Below are positions 45,305 to 59,539 of a stretch of 64,000 bases of DNA, piece by piece. The notes beneath the pieces are model-generated. The model was not told where the DNA came from. It saw only the letters and a list, made by a program, of their open reading frames with translations, and ran no database searches. Each line of letters opens with the position of its first letter. The stretch's first letter is position 1. The position numbers and the translations under genes are program-made. Origin of the DNA: Hetaerina americana (Eukaryota > Arthropoda > Insecta > Odonata > Calopterygidae); assembly GCA_022747635.1 (NCBI GenBank), contig JAKTNV010000001.1:42925446-42989445 (forward strand), in the 5' to 3' direction.

Positions 45305-48300
45305 TTTTATCCATTGTAAAGCAGCTTCAATCCAAGCTGTCTGATTGAGACAAATATTGATAAATTTACTCTTAGAGCAAAATAATTGTACCAAAGGCAC
45401 ACAGTACAAGGGTCTAAAGTATGTCCCAAAGTAAATATAAGGTGCAAGAGGCATGGGTATCTTCTACAAAAATTACTGATCTATTGCTTATGGTGCTGTC
45501 TCTTGGGCCACAAAGAACTTAACATCGGTGACTCCACCATCAATGAAGACAGAATATGTAGCCTTGACCAGATGTAGAACATGACTGGTATGATTAAAAT
45601 GTCAAATTCAAGGGATAGTTACGCATTTTAATAGATAAAGAAAAATAAAAGAGGACAATAAATTTTGTATTAAACTGCTAAAGAGATGGTAGATACTTGT
45701 TGTTAATACATTACTATTATTAAATAATAATCATTAATATTCACATTTTTAATTTGTAGTGTAAGTCATATTTGTCTATGACATATGTACATTGTATCAT
45801 ACTGCATTACTAGCATCATGGAATTATTAATTAATTTATTTATAAACAATGTCCACATGACATTGAGTTGTTTCTCATTGGGCTTTAAATTGGGCTAATT
45901 TTTTTTTAATTGGGCTAAATTTTGTCAGTAATGGATTTACAAAGAAAAGTTAAAACAAATAATTGCTTACTTTTTACTATTTTGACCAAAGTTCTACCCA
46001 AGGACATAATTCCAATTTCGTAGCTTCACTTGAAAAATCATTTCAATAAAAAAATAGCGAAATAAATGCAGGTTGATATTAGACAATAATTCATCAGAAT
46101 GGTCCTATTATTTTCTAGATTAGTGCTGCACCAATAGTAAACTAACTACCTATAAGCCACTGAAGGCAAAGAAATAAAACTTTGGAAGATCCAATTATTT
46201 TACAATGTTAATTTGCAAAAAGTGTTCAGGAGTTATTTACTTTTATCCATTGACCAATAAACAGGGCTAATGGGACTTAACCTATAAGTAACTGTTACAC
46301 TCTTCAAAAATGAACCAATGAGAAACCCTTTCTTATCACCTATACATGAGCAAATTATACATAAGTATATTAGTCACATTCTCTTGAAATTCAATTAGTC
46401 CTTTAGAACCAGAATCAACTGTCAGATATGAGTAAAGAATATGACTACTAAATATCGATATCATTACAAAATATAAAATGCAGAGGCATAAACACCACAA
46501 AATATTCTGATTTCATGAAATCATCTCCAGGATTTAACTTTAAGGTATATAATTAGGGTTCATGAGTACAAAAATGCATTTCAATGAAGAGCAAGCTGAA
46601 ATTATGTATGTTCATATAAAGAATTTCCATTTTCTTCTTCACCAGTTGGCGGAAGAAAACTTTCATTTTAAAAGGAACTAAGTATTCTGTCTGAACCCAT
46701 CAAGGATTTAAGCTATGGAATTTATTTTAGAAGTAGTCTGGATATTCCCCTTGCATCCAACCAGTACATAAAACATGACTATCCCATTCAATATTTAGCT
46801 TTTTCCCATCGTGATTTTGAAATACATGCCTACTATTTCCTTGCATCATAGTAGAAAAAAGTATTAACTCAATCTATATAAATACAAAAGTTCATGAAAT
46901 CCTAAATCAAATCAGGTAATGCTTTAGTGGTCTGTCAATCGAGTGACTAGAGAATGAGTCAACCCCTTAAATATCTGTACTTCATTGAAAAGCATACAGA
47001 GCTTGAATCTTGTTGCACATTTTTCAAAAATGCATTTTAAATTAGCATGACTCTATTTTTCATGACTTTTGTAACAATTAAAAATGGTAATAATAGTACA
47101 ACAATGAATTCTCAGAAACTCAGCGTTGAGAAAGAAAATATTTTTACAGTTTCATTCAAATAATGGATGAAGTGGATGATGAAGTAATAACTTACCTTAA
47201 CTATTTCTTAAAGTCATATCTGGTATTACCTTTCCTTCAAACTCTGAATCCCTTGCATGTAGTAAATATATTTTGGAAGACTTCAAAATTTCACCATTGC
47301 AGTGCTTATCGGCTCCATGGGATGACACAATTTCCAACATTCTAATTGGTATCTGTAGGCCCATGGCCTGCATCTATAACTAAAGAGGCAATAAAATGCT
47401 GTCATAACTTACAATGCATAACATAAATTCAATAAATGTCATTAATACAGTTTTACCATTAATTAGAAAACACAACAGCGTGCTCATTGAAATGCAATGG
47501 AAGTTCATGGTGGTATGTGTTTTTTAAGAGATAACTACATATATAGTATACATGGTATGACAAGGATATTCAGAAATGTATAATGATTTTACTGCACTGT
47601 ATGTCAACATATCCATTTATGTAATTGTATCATGTAATTTTTGATAATCTCCTTCACGTTTGACGATACCCTATTAGTACTTTCCTTATGTGTATATGAA
47701 AAATTGAGAGATATTAACCAAATTTATGATACAAATATTACATTTCTCACATGCTGTGTAAACAGATTGTAGTTACCTTAGTCTAAATGATAGAATCATG
47801 TAGAAATGTTTTTAAAAAAACTCCTTTCTACTAAAATGGAATTCCAAAGTCTCCATTTGCGTTGTTCTTGCTAAATATTTCTGGATTTAAAATATAATCC
47901 CTTCAAACCGAGCTCCATAAAGAAATTCTTTAAAAAAATAAATGAACTCTTTCCTGTTTCGAAATTGAAGCTGAAAATTTAATTGATTTCATAGTCCATA
48001 TTCAACACGTCTATAGATATTCCTGGCACGAAGGAGGCTACTTATGAATAAATAAAATGACCATCATCCCAATTACTTTTTATAAGGCATTACAACATCG
48101 ATAAAAATTAATCGCTACAGTAAAAAATTGTTATTAGACCCGAAATACCTCCTTACTTTCTACACATTTACTTCTACGGGCAATTATGTAACAAAATATG
48201 CATATTTATGAAATTGCGCGCATTTCACCCCGTTTTCCTTAAGTATAATAACCTTTGCTAGATGGTTGAACGATTCAATTCGAAAAACCGCTCTCTTTAG

Positions 48301-49620
48301 AGAGAGTGACCAAGTCTTTTGGGTTCAGTCAATTAGTATTATTTCGGATATTCAGTTCATGTTTGATTATGCATTGAATAAAATTAAACGTTTCTGAAGC
48401 TAACCTACTTTCTGTTACGTATTCCATTATGCACGATAAATATTGTCTCCAAATATACATTTGAAGATAGTACTTTTAATGTTTACTTTTATTTAAGGTT
48501 CAGAGTTGAAACTGCGTTAATTGATAGAGCGGTACCGGGAAGCGTTGCTGCCATATGAAATTCATAGAAGCTAATATTGTGTCTCTTACCATGAAATTTG
48601 CCTTATTAATTTATCATTGAACAGCAAATTAAAACTACTTTACCAACAAGAAAAATTATTATATAGGGAAATTTTAACTGATGATCTCTGGTGTAATAAT
48701 GAACTATTTTATTTGTAAACCATTCTTTTAGTTAAAGTTGCTATTTTAATTATTATGATTTCGATGATAGCAATTATGGAAATTATGAACACTTAATATT
48801 TTATAAAAGCTGCTGGGTCGAATCCTGTCCAAAGTAGTAGCCCAAGTTTCAGGTGGTTTAAAGAAATGTGTAATTTAATAAAGTAATGCCAACGCAAAGC
48901 ATGAGTGAGGAAAATGCCAAAGAGAGAAGTATTAAACAAACACAAACTTAACCTTTAAATATTAACTTGAAAGACAGGAAATGGGTTAATACGTTTTCGG
49001 AATTTTCTGCTCTCTTTTTTTCATCTTTTAATTGACCATTGACGTTTTGGATGGAACTTGGCAGGAATGCCAGTTTCGATTTCTGTTCTCACCTCGATTT
49101 TTACGAGCACTCAGTTTTTCATCCAAAACGGATTTCAAAAAGGAGAAACTCCTAAATTATATCACCAATTTATTCCTTCTAGTATGGAGGTTGTTGTATC
49201 ATCACTGATTAGCGGAGATGTTGAAACAATCCCTGCGAATTTTCAATCGAATTGAATAATCTTACTCTTAAAAAAATATAACATCTATTTCTGACGACAC
49301 ATAGCCAATAACTCAACATCTTTGATTTCGCAATCTTACTCTTTCCCAGAATAGTTTAGGGTACGAGTTTCGCCTTACTACAGAATCATCGTATTGAGCA
49401 GAGGGAGTATTTCTGATTTCTTCCCAAGAAGGGCATTGCGCGTAATATTTTTTCGAGGCAGATTAGGAAAAACATTTTTCTAAGATCAGCAGTCCTGACG
49501 AAGAATATTTTCTTACTCCTTCTCTTTCAGTATTTATTCAATAGGGCAATCAACATCTGACATTTGTGCCTTTGGATGGGTAACATGTTAAAAGAAGGGT
49601 TTTTAGGTAAATATGTTTTA
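45305..49620. other. AT-rich, nothing recognised
   Basis: Frames of 60-65 codons without motifs. No structure beyond A/T runs. Confidence 0.5.
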
Positions 49621-49629
49621 GAAGCTGCG

Positions 49630-49790
49630 TAAGCATTAGCCTACTCTCAACTATTAGCGCCAAGGGGTCATGAAGTTAAGCTTACCATGCAGCGGATGGA
49701 ATATATAGCACAAAACATATTACTCAAGTAGGGACGCTGGAAACCCTCGGCGTGGTAGTCCAATGCATCAGCCACCACATTGTCGTGTAT
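49630..49790 (-). mobile_element. SINE-B, second copy, minus strand, diverged
   Basis: Minus strand: GTGGTGGCTGATGCATTGGAC (A-box-like), CCACGCCGAGGGTTTCCAGCG (B-box region, decayed), and the tail CTTGGCGCTAATAGTTGAGAG then TAGGCTAATGC, matching the SINE-B tail at 35.4 kb. It is shorter than the other copy. Confidence 0.65.
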
Positions 49791-49899
49791 ACTTTTCAAA
49801 AATTAGAGAACTCGTGAGCAATTTGCACGAGAAGAGATAGTTGGCACACTGGGTGAGATTAAAATGTGAGGATAGAGATCTTGAAACGTAGCGACCTTT

Positions 49900-50900
49900 A
49901 TAATATTGAATTGATTTTGTTAAGAACAGTGGGGATGTATTGGGCTGTGCGGCAAGCCGACCAAGGAAACATGAAAAAGATTCCTACCCGCCAACAATCA
50001 AGCTAGCCTTGCGATCAACCACTCGCAAACAATCAAACAGCAGAACCACACAGTCACAGAAACCGGGCTGGTGCACACATGGCGTCAAAGGAGAAGGCCT
50101 ACATTCAGTGAGAAACCCTACCTCAGATGCGATGGCAGTTAACCCGGCCCTGCGCCGTAATATTGGCGGCAATGAGTAAGCATTTGCTCGGTAGGTCGGG
50201 ACTAATCGAGAGAAAATGGAATTATCAACGGGTGAATGGGCGAGAGAGAGGGACGGAAAGGGAGGGGTGTAGAAGGGTCGGATGTTGAAGGGAGGCCCCG
50301 GACGGTATAAGATGAATGAAACTAAAGGAGGGGAAGAGGAGAGGGAGGGAGGAGGAGACGAAGGGGTGCGGAGTAGGCGTGAAGGTCGGATGCCAGGCTG
50401 CACGGCGCCCTCAGCAGCGTCGAGAGCATTCCATGGAATCTCCGAGTGCGTGGGACTTACGGATCCACCCCCGCGGGATGGTTAGAATTTATTACTCCTC
50501 GCGGCGCTGGGGAGCAGGGAAAAGTATAAGGTTTCCACGGACGGAGAAGTAAAGTCGTGAGGAGTTTCCTAGGAGACTTGGGAAATGGAGACCGGGAGAT
50601 GGAGTGGATGTATCTCGTTGTTGTGTAGTAAGCGACGGTGTGGTGTTAGGGAGGGAGAAATGTATCAAAGAGTTTAGGGGTTGGGGGTAGGTAGGGATAC
50701 ATGAAATGGAAGAGGGTAGGTGGATGCGATGTATGACTGAGGGCTCTCTCTCTCCCCTCTTCATCTTCCCTCCCATCCCACCCTATTCCACCACGCTTTT
50801 AACGGGGTTAAATGGAAAGAAAGTTCTCTAAATAAGCTCGTTTCCCTAAGGGTTAGGGAGGATCGACATCCATCGTTCCGCTCGTTCCCGGCTGGCGTGT
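49900..50900. other. GC-richer, strand-asymmetric island
   Basis: Purine-rich on the plus strand at 50190-50400 and 50555-50740, CpG-containing near 50400-50480. Overlapping frames up to 139 codons on both strands reflect composition. Possibly regulatory; no gene recognised. Confidence 0.4.
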
Positions 50901-50904
50901 TCCT

Positions 50905-53035
50905 GGGGCAGGTGGAGCATCGCCGCTGACCTTTCTTTGTCTGTATCTCATCTCTCGTCGTTTTTCCAGATCACATGACGAATCAACTCTTTTCATGCTC
51001 CCATCGAGTAAGCCACCAATGGTAACTCAAACCTCCAATTCTCGTTAATTCTCACATATCATCTTTGAGATGCCCCTATTCGTGCATCTGAATTCATTCG
51101 TCTGCCTAAATTTGCGTGATTTATTCCTATCCTTGTATCTAACTTCATGCCTAAATTCTCTTTTTAAATGCGAGGAGTACCTCAATATATTTCTCACCTA
51201 TTTCCCGGAAGCTTATCTTTCTCCTGGAATTCGCCATTTTCGTTGTGTGCTTGATTCATCAGTTTGTACTTTTCATAAGGTTTTTCATAGCGTTTTACCC
51301 TTTTTTACTCTTGCTTGCAGATTATCATTGCTTACGCTGCTGACTTTATTTAAAACAAACTTCTCCAAACTTCTCCCATATCCACTACACTCCCTGTTCA
51401 TACTTTCAGTCATAAAAATACTATATATGCTTCCTATTACTAAGTATCCAATAAGCCTTTTCTATTTCTGGCATATATTACACAAGATATTTTTTCCAAT
51501 AGAAATCCCTTGTGGCTTATCTCACATATTTTGAATTCTTCTAGTATATTCCAGCTTCCCAAATAACAAAACTCATCACGATTTCATAACTTGGTTGATT
51601 TCTTTCTCTCTGCCAAAGATAATATTTTGTCCTGCATTTTGCTTTTTCACTTCTTCAGGTAAGATGCTCTTTATTGATAATATAGCGTATGGTTTAAATC
51701 AATGTTTATTTTGACTATTTCTATAATTAGCTCTGAAGAGTATTTTCAGTCATCGTGTGTTTATTTACACGGTAGGGGTATGTTTTATTTCATCCTTGGG
51801 TTCATTTTTAGTCCATAAATTACGAATGAAGTTTTAAGCAGATTTTTTTATCTAGTTCAATTGAAAATTCCTCGAAATAGCATTTAGTAACGTTGTTCTT
51901 TTAATATAACTTATGATTAAGATTTTTAGTCATAGTTTTTATGCATTGCCATATAGTCGTTATAGGTATTATGAGGCATGATATCTATTTTACCATACGC
52001 AGTAATCGATAGAGCACAATTACAAGTATTGTAATAAATTATGTTTACGGCTTTTAGTGCCTGATTATAGTCTTTTAAACAATTGCTCTTTGCCTTCAGA
52101 GTAAAATGACTTGAAATATCAATTTTATATCTCAAGTATTTTTTACCATCCATTAACTAATGATTCAAATGTTGGAATATATATATTCCTAGTTGATTTT
52201 GCATTTAAACACTATTCATATATTCTTTGCTTAGCATATTTTGTACAGCATGCCCACAGAATTTAACCCTACATTTGCATGTTTTGTGATAATTATATAT
52301 TTTTACCTAGCATCAACCGAATTTATCAAATAAAATCCCTCCTCTTCACCAATTCCAAAGACCAGAAAGAGAATAACAAAATTCAAAAAGCTAGAAGAAC
52401 CACTGAAAAGCCCCACACCTGATATAATTCTCAATGGATATCATCAGTTGAAGGATATCTTTCTATCGCAATGATTTGAGTTTGTGCGTATTGCCTACCA
52501 AAGACCACGGACGGAATGTTAGAGCATGCCGTCCATGCTGTAACAACTCTCTCCTAGATGACATAAAAAAACTCTCCATCCACAACAAAATTTAAGTGAG
52601 CACTTCACAAGTTAATTTTCCTCAGTTACAAAACTTAACCAGTATACCCTCCCTCATTTCACTCAGCTGCTAAACTGATCAACGTTTCTTCTTTTTCTTT
52701 TGCCATCTAAAGCAGTAGGATTTTGCATCACTATGTTTAGTTTATGTTGTGTTTCTCATTTCGCCTCATGTGTGGTTAATGTAATTAATTTCTTCATTTC
52801 AATTTCGGTATCATAATAAAATCTATACTATAGGAAAAAAAATGTTGAAAAATGGACATGTATCTATTCTCTGATTCACAGTATTTTCGCAGGTTTTTTA
52901 CACCCCTCTCCTCTTCGTGAGTGTTTACCCACGTGGGTTTGTACTAGGCGAGCAATGCCACGCTCCCCATAGCTTTTCCCACTAACTTCATTCTATGCTT
53001 AGAATTTCTCTATTTTATTGTTGCCTTTCTTCACT
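50905..53035. other. AT-rich, two unassigned frames
   Basis: A 154-codon plus-strand frame (51070-51534), Phe/Leu-rich with no domain, and a 75-codon minus-strand frame (51926-52153, KYLRYKIDISSHFTLKAKSN) whose composition looks protein-like but which I do not recognise. Confidence 0.4.
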
Positions 53036-53054
53036 GAGTGCGCGTGTAGGTGTA

Positions 53055-53135
53055 AATTTATATATGTACATATATAAATATATATATATATATGCATGTG
53101 TATATACAGGACATATATGTATATATATATATATA
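53055..53135. repeat. (TA)n microsatellite
   Basis: Interrupted TA tracts on the 3' side of a minus-strand PLE tail. Confidence 0.9.
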
Positions 53136-53464
<329 letters not shown>

Positions 53465-53551
53465 CGAGGATGGTCTGAAAAGTTTCCTACCTCAAAAATT
53501 TCAGAAAAAATGACTTGTATCTTTGTTAGGTTGGAAATTTTTCTGACCACC
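53465..53551. mobile_element. 87-bp mini-mariner (non-autonomous)
   Basis: Starts CGAGGATGGTCTGAAAAG and ends in CTGACCACC. The two ends form imperfect TIRs of about 24 bp (GG-TGGTC-GAAAA-TTTCC-ACCT), and TA flanks both sides (53463-53464, 53552-53553). No coding capacity; it would depend on a mariner transposase supplied in trans. Confidence 0.75.
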
Positions 53552-53552
53552 T

Positions 53553-53660
<108 letters not shown>

Positions 53661-53689
53661 GTGTGTGTATGTATATATATTCTTTTCTT

Positions 53690-53860
53690 TTTTGTCGATG
53701 TGCAAATCTGTGCATAATGTATGTATGTCTATATGTACTGATGTTGATTCCTGTAATAGACTAATATAATATGTATACGACGATATGTTAATGGAAGAAG
53801 GAACCATTTTGTCTCAATTTCGTTCAAATAAAGACCACTATCTATCTATCTATTACTAAT
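53690..53860 (+). mobile_element. Retroposon 3' end with AATAAA and (CTAT)n tail
   Basis: TTCGTTCAAATAAAGACCACTATCTATCTATCTATT (in part): a polyadenylation-type AATAAA at 53827-53832 followed by a short CTAT repeat (about 53839-53855), as at the end of SINEs or LINEs. The body is not identified. Confidence 0.45.
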
Positions 53861-53869
53861 GATTTCGGC

Positions 53870-54940
53870 GGATGGTGACAAAGGCTTATTGCTACTATAT
53901 ATAATTTAATGTTTAGTTATAACTACTTGGAAAAATGGTTTGAATAATAAGAGGTAAGTATACACGTCAAAGAGAGCCACGTCAAAGGGCACCTTTTTAT
54001 TGATAAAGACAATCTGTGATGTTCTCCTTTTTAATTTGAAAATTAGATTTTTGATGATTACCCCAAAGTAGAAGCCAAAATCGAATATAAAAAAACTATT
54101 TTGTGCAAATCCCACGCAATTTTTCTATTTAATATGGTTGTGGACTTAAATAAAATAATAGGACTCGAAATAGCAGTTATACAAATAAATCCATCGCAGG
54201 GATAGATATAATCCTTATTAAAGGGGAAAAAAGAATGCCTCGCCTTAATAAGTAGTCGATCTAGATCTAGAAAACCTCTTAGGCAGGAAATTTTCTCATG
54301 AACTAAAGTTATATTCTTTTTCCAACAAAATAAATTGAAAGTAACGCTAAATTTGTAATTAATCGCAATAATATACTGACCACAATAAAGCCTGCCGTAT
54401 ATAATTTTATAATCAGGGAACAACAGGTAAGGAAAATTCGTGTTGGACAAATGATATTAGTTTCGAACTTAATTAAAGCGAAAAATAGTCCCTAGGGTGG
54501 GTACACGGTTCTCCTCCCCCCTTTGGGAAAGCCCCTTCCTCTAACAGCAAGATTCAACTGGCGACTTAACAAGAAGCGAGTCTTACCTACTCTAGAGTTT
54601 GCCAACTCTTCACTAATATACTCTTCTATCTTTTGAGTTAACCTTACCAGGGAAGGCTTCCTCGTTATATGTTAGCAAGGCCCGACCTTATTGTTGGTTG
54701 TTAAAGCAAGAGGTCGGCCAGCTGGGTCAAGTAGACTCGCTAGCTGAGTTGGGGAAAATTAGACTGACTTGAGGGTAAAATAATTTCGGCTGAGCCTGCA
54801 AGATTTTCTTCGTCACTTTCTATAATCACAGTTCCCATTGCCTACTTATTCTCATATTTCAATTTTGGCCATCCACCGAGTTTTCCCAACTAGTGTTGCT
54901 TTTATAACTGCCCTGAGGAAACGTTTATGCTTCTTCATGG
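53870..54940. other. One unassigned 130-codon frame
   Basis: Minus strand 54058-54450, start not certain, no recognisable domain; low-confidence coding potential. 54480-54760 is GC-richer, with no gene recognised. Confidence 0.35.
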
Positions 54941-54949
54941 GGTTTCAGA

Positions 54950-55430
54950 TTTTTTTCTCATAATATTCAAAGGTTGGTGGTGATTCCTTTCCTTCCTTCA
55001 TTTTCTTTATCATTATATTTATATTCATTCCGATATCTTCCCTGAATTTCCTAATATCTGCATGTATACCTGACTCATAGATAGCTATGCTTCCAATAAA
55101 TATTTTTATATGACAATATACTAATGTATGAATGATTAAATTATTATAATACACGTACATTTTTAATGAAGTCAGAGTTTAATTTTCAGGAAACAAGCTT
55201 ATTTCATCTGACCCAGTTTTTGCTACCCTAGTTAAATATTGGCATGTTCTCCTTGTCTTCTTCTTATGATGAATTATTTCGGGTAATGAATATTTATCTC
55301 TCAACCGCATTTCTCACATTATCTTCTCAATGGAGATCAAGGTCTTTGTCAGATATTTTCTCTTCTCTAGTAAAACTCATTGTTCATCAGCAAAGTGCAG
55401 CATTCTGATGTCCCAAGATAAAGATTTTAT
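54950..55430 (-). mobile_element. LINE reverse transcriptase relic (FADD region and thumb), minus strand
   Basis: Minus strand near 55420-55320: IRMLHFADE-Q, then VLLEKRKYLTKTLISIEKIM. This is the catalytic F/YADD box and following helix of insect endonuclease-RT proteins, with the second Asp replaced or shifted. Further on (55110-55030), IGSIAIYESGIHADIRKFREDIG corresponds to the YLGS thumb block. Stops abound. Confidence 0.65.
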
Positions 55431-55434
55431 TGTA

Positions 55435-56035
55435 CTCCTTCTATTTCTAAATTTCTCTAAGCATTATTTCAAAACATCTCGCTTTATATTTGTAATATGT
55501 TTAATGTTGTCTTTTTCTCTTTATTAGCATCTTAAAGTTATACAGAAAGTATTAGCTGTGTCAACCTTTATCTGTCACTAATTAACTTGTAGTTCTTTTC
55601 GTATTTTTCATTTACCTTCCCTGGCCCTCCTTCCTTTTTGTCTAACTATATTCTTGTTCATTTTGTTAATCTTTGTCCTTCATAGGTTCAGGTATATTTT
55701 ATATTTTTCTCATTAGATTGAATTCTTCTTCTGTAACACACGCTCTCTATCCCGCTTTAACTTCTGGGATTTTGTTTTCATATTATTCTTCGGCATTTTC
55801 ACCAAACTTATTAGTCATTTGGGTGATTATTATTATTTAGCATTCCATTTAAGGTTGGTTTTGGATAGATAGAGGCTGAATAACGATAAATACCTTGTAA
55901 TTTCCTAATTAAACACGACCTAGGACTGAAATAAACCCTTATTCAATTCCGCATACTTGTCTCCTCACTTCATTCTATCAAGGATGCCTCTCATATTCGT
56001 ACCCCTTCCTCACTTATCATTGTCTCCCATGTATC
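55435..56035. other. T-rich spacer, nothing recognised
   Basis: May include more of one of the neighbouring LINE relics, but no motif is certain. Confidence 0.4.
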
Positions 56036-56039
56036 ACCG

Positions 56040-56640
56040 TATTCAACAATCCATAACCAATCAAAATGCTCTGTTTCCATTTTTCTGCCCCTGAATTTCT
56101 ACAAACAATATATTCTCCTCCCCCATCACTAGCATACCCTTATTTCTTTTTTGTCCATTTAACCTTTCCCAGCCTTCTCCACGCTCATGTTTCGAAAGCT
56201 TCCATCCTACGTCTATCATCTTGCCTCAATTACTATGTCTCCTTGCCGTACAAAAACTACGCTCCATATCAAAGAATTGACGAGTCATTCCTAAACATCC
56301 TTATTCAACGTGCCTGTCGTCCATTTTCTCCTCCTTGTAGAAGTTTCTGTGGCTAACACAATTCTTCTTTTTATGTCCAGAGTATTCGAATAGTTTCGAG
56401 TAGTCGATTCAAGTTTATTCGAGTAGTTTCATCATCTTGACTCAAAACACTGCTCAGTTAGGTAAACAACTCAAAGGGCTCTATTTTTTACCCTCCCTTT
56501 TTTAAAGGCCGGGTGGTAATGAACACCCTTGTCTCACTTCACTGGCTAGCACTACCCATTCCGAATTTTCATCCGTCACTTGTATTAGAATAGTCTCATT
56601 CGAATGCAACTCGGATATAAACAGCCTGTTTTTGGGCAAA
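56040..56640 (-). mobile_element. LINE reverse transcriptase relic with internal deletion, minus strand
   Basis: The segment 56160-56360 aligns with 25250-25450 (words CGTCTATC-TC-TGC, ACTACGCTCCATATCAAAG). That makes it the thumb of the same LINE family as at 25 kb. At 56545-56515 the minus strand encodes SEVRQGCSLPPG, the RQGC palm motif, followed almost at once by the thumb, so the YADD part is missing. A short TTCGA-GTAGT-rich insertion lies at 56380-56430. Confidence 0.75.
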
Positions 56641-56644
56641 TGAA

Positions 56645-57195
56645 AATTGTCCAAGGCTTAACCTTAGTCTAAATTAATTCATCTAGATTGAGAATGAATC
56701 ACTTTTTGCAAATTACAAGTTGAATTTTGTTAATAAACACCTACTTAGCTATGTTATATTTCCTTACGTTATTTCGCTTAAAGGTTGTTTATAATTTTTC
56801 ACTTGCGGATTCTGTCAAACACAAATTTAATGAGCCAACAATATTATTAACTATTATATTTTTCAATCTATTGATAATATGAAATGAACGATAACTTCAC
56901 GCTTCCTTTCGAAGCTATGATGCAACCTCCGGGGAGCTGGCGTAGGTATTAATATACGTTCATATATGGTTCATTTCAGTCACATAGGCGTAGTATATTT
57001 TTTCTTTAATTATATAAAGTAGACTCGGAGGAGATATTTTAGTAATATATGGTCATATTAGTACAGAAATAAACAAACCGTGTAATACGTGCCTACCATG
57101 TCACGGGGCGTTTTCCTTGCGTGGATGGTTCAAAAACTGAACACCGAAAGATATCAAATTCGAGTTGGATAACCTTATGGCACACATCTGCTCCT
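56645..57195. other. AT-rich, nothing recognised
   Basis: No motif-bearing frame. Confidence 0.5.
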
Positions 57196-57244
57196 GTGTT
57201 TTAGGCTGTTTAGAATTGGGTAAAGGAGTCAAAATGTTGCCCTT

Positions 57245-58110
57245 CATCCTTAAATGATAGACATTGTTCGGAACGTCCATTGCAAGTAACTACCGCCGAA
57301 ATGTCTTAAAAAATCCACGATATGATTTTGAGTGATGGACGAATCAAAGTTGATGCAACAGTCATATCACACGGTAATTTTTCAATTTTGCACGAAAAAA
57401 TTGGTGCTCAAAAATCTCGGCCTGATGGTCAGTGCGTTTGTTATTAGTAGAGAATAAGCGCAGTCTATACGACAGTCGACTCGCAGGGTCGGTTTGACGA
57501 TTTTCCGTCGCAATCCTGACGAGGTATAGCTGTGAATGAAATATGGATGCACTCTACACTCCATAGATAAAAGAACAGTCGCTAAACAGTAGCTTTCAAG
57601 AGGTGTTCCAGCTTCAAAGAAGGCGAAGACGGTTAAATTGGCCGACAAGGAAATGGCCACAGTTTTGGGGGATGCACGCGGGATCATCTGCATCGATGAC
57701 TTGCAAGAAGGAAAAACGATAGTCAACGGAGAGTATTTTGTTTCATTATTGCACCGGTTGAGCAAGAAAATTAAGAAAAAATGTCCTCATTTTGCAAAGA
57801 AAAAAAATCTCTTTCGCCAAGACAATACACGATGTGCACACTTGCGCCATTTTAGTGGTGAAGAGTATGAAATAAAAGTTCTTATTATTATAAAATTCAC
57901 CATATTCACTACATTTGGCCCCCAGAGACTTTTCAATTCCTAAAACTTGAAAAACTGACACTGTGGAAAACAATTCACATAGAACGAGGCCATCACCAAC
58001 GCAGATGCCTATTTCGAGGACCTTCCAAAAGCCTACTTTTTGAGTGGATTAAAAAAGTTGATTAAACTCTAGGAAAAAATATCGTGGTAAAAAGAGAATA
58101 TATTGAAAAA
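57245..58110 (+). mobile_element. mariner relic, subfamily 2, nearly full length
   Basis: Across frames: ERPLQVTTAEM-KIHDMILSDGRIKVDA (about 57270-57355) of the DNA-binding half, then FSILHEKIGAQK and FRRNPDEV. A damaged DETW region near 57530 (DALYTP, IKEQS) follows, then the open frame at about 57600-57940: MATVLGDARGIICIDDLQEGKTIV and FRQDNTRC. The second catalytic Asp is kept and the first region is damaged. It ends near FxxLPKAYFLSGLKKL. Same subfamily as 31190-31945. Several frame breaks. Confidence 0.85.
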
Positions 58111-58114
58111 GAAA

Positions 58115-59535
58115 AAAAATTTCCCAAAATAATTTATATTTCTGTTTTTCCTAAGGACTTAAACTATGGAATACACTAGAGTTATTAGGTACAACTGGCT
58201 TGTACTCACTTTGATATATCCCGCACAAAGAACCGAATGTAGAATTGTTTGTTTTGGAATATGTTACCAGCATTCAGAGTCATACAATTCAAGATACCGC
58301 ACTTCTCCCTTTTAAAAATATGCACATGGACTTGTGTGGAAATTGCATGAGAATCGTACCTGAGGTGGCTTAGAAAGAGTTTGGAGAAGGCTCTATTTTA
58401 CCGAATGATTTCAATTAACTACCTATTAGAAGTGAGCATGTGGTATGATTGTTAATCATGTCTTCTGTTCGAACGATTCTCAAGGGGAAATGGGTGGCTA
58501 TGATACACAAACATAAATAAAAGCTGGAATAAGGACGCCACAGAAATTTTGTATCCACCTCCTAACGAGGGAAGAATACCCATGCCTTTAAGCTGCATAT
58601 ATTTCAATAAGCCTTTCCGTCACCTCACAAAAATTCCTCGGAGATATTTCCTAGACGAAACGGTGCGTTAAAACTTGTCTCGTATGTCACGGCCTTGAGA
58701 GAGAATGCTATCAAGTATTCCGTTCAATCGACGCAAGTGAAAAAATGTGGCAAAAACCTTTCATTGATCGTGAAAATATTGTATTGTTCTTGTTTCCACC
58801 CTTATCACAGTACTGCTGCTGCTAAAGTAATTTTTATCGTGGCCGCAATAAAATGAGCGTTACCGCATCGATTACTTCTTCACTCATATGAAGAAAGACT
58901 GCTACCCACCCCCGCCGGATTATTGACGGAGGTCACTCTTCAAGTCACGCCACCATTATAGAGTTTAGAGGTATTTTTAGGTCGCATTACCCAAGGATAG
59001 ACATCGACGCCCTCCGAGTTTTGCCGGTTATTGCCCATGACTGTTTATTCGCACAGTGCACGCCCTCGCTTATTTCGCAGTTAACCTTCAAGTCTAGATA
59101 TTGACCCACACCCCCGTAGCCCAGCGAATGCACTTAGCAACTTTAAGCATAACTCTTTGGGAATAGACGCATATCAAAGTGCGCACTTTAAGTTTACAGT
59201 GGAGTTTTTAAAAATCTTCTTCTGTATTACAAAACGTTATTGCAGATGTAGGCCGTTAATACATTCCTGCAAAAAGCAGCGTTTATGGATATTTTGGAGC
59301 CGTAAGATGTATTATTTCAAGCCACGTCAAGTCTTTCACCTGATCTCGATAAAAAATATCTTCCCGAAAGCGAATTCATTGACTTTCAAATGATAGCTAA
59401 ACAAACTCTATCTCGTGATGCATGCTATACTTTAATGACAGTGAGAATAGTATTCTTGCTACCCAGTCAAAGAGTTAAAACTATTATCAAGAAAAATTCC
59501 ATTGGGCTAGGGAAAAATTGTTACTAGATTTGATT
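58115..59535. other. No gene recognised
   Basis: A GC-richer patch lies at 58850-59130. A 78-codon frame (59157-59393) shows no motif. Confidence 0.5.
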
Positions 59536-59539
59536 ATCT

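Noticed and set aside
49940..50179. Frame beginning GCAASRPRKHEKD, which would look like an N-myristoylated protein if it started with Met
   Set aside because: The first codon is TTG, not ATG (the bases read ATTGGGC). There is no in-frame ATG before it and the region is a skewed GC-rich tract.
51070..51534. 154-codon plus-strand frame as a membrane protein gene
   Set aside because: Phe/Leu/Ser composition follows T-rich DNA; there is no domain, no nearby promoter or exon signals and no conserved motif.
54058..54450. 130-codon minus-strand frame as a host gene
   Set aside because: No recognisable domain or related copy; length is possible by chance in AT-rich DNA. Kept only as a note.
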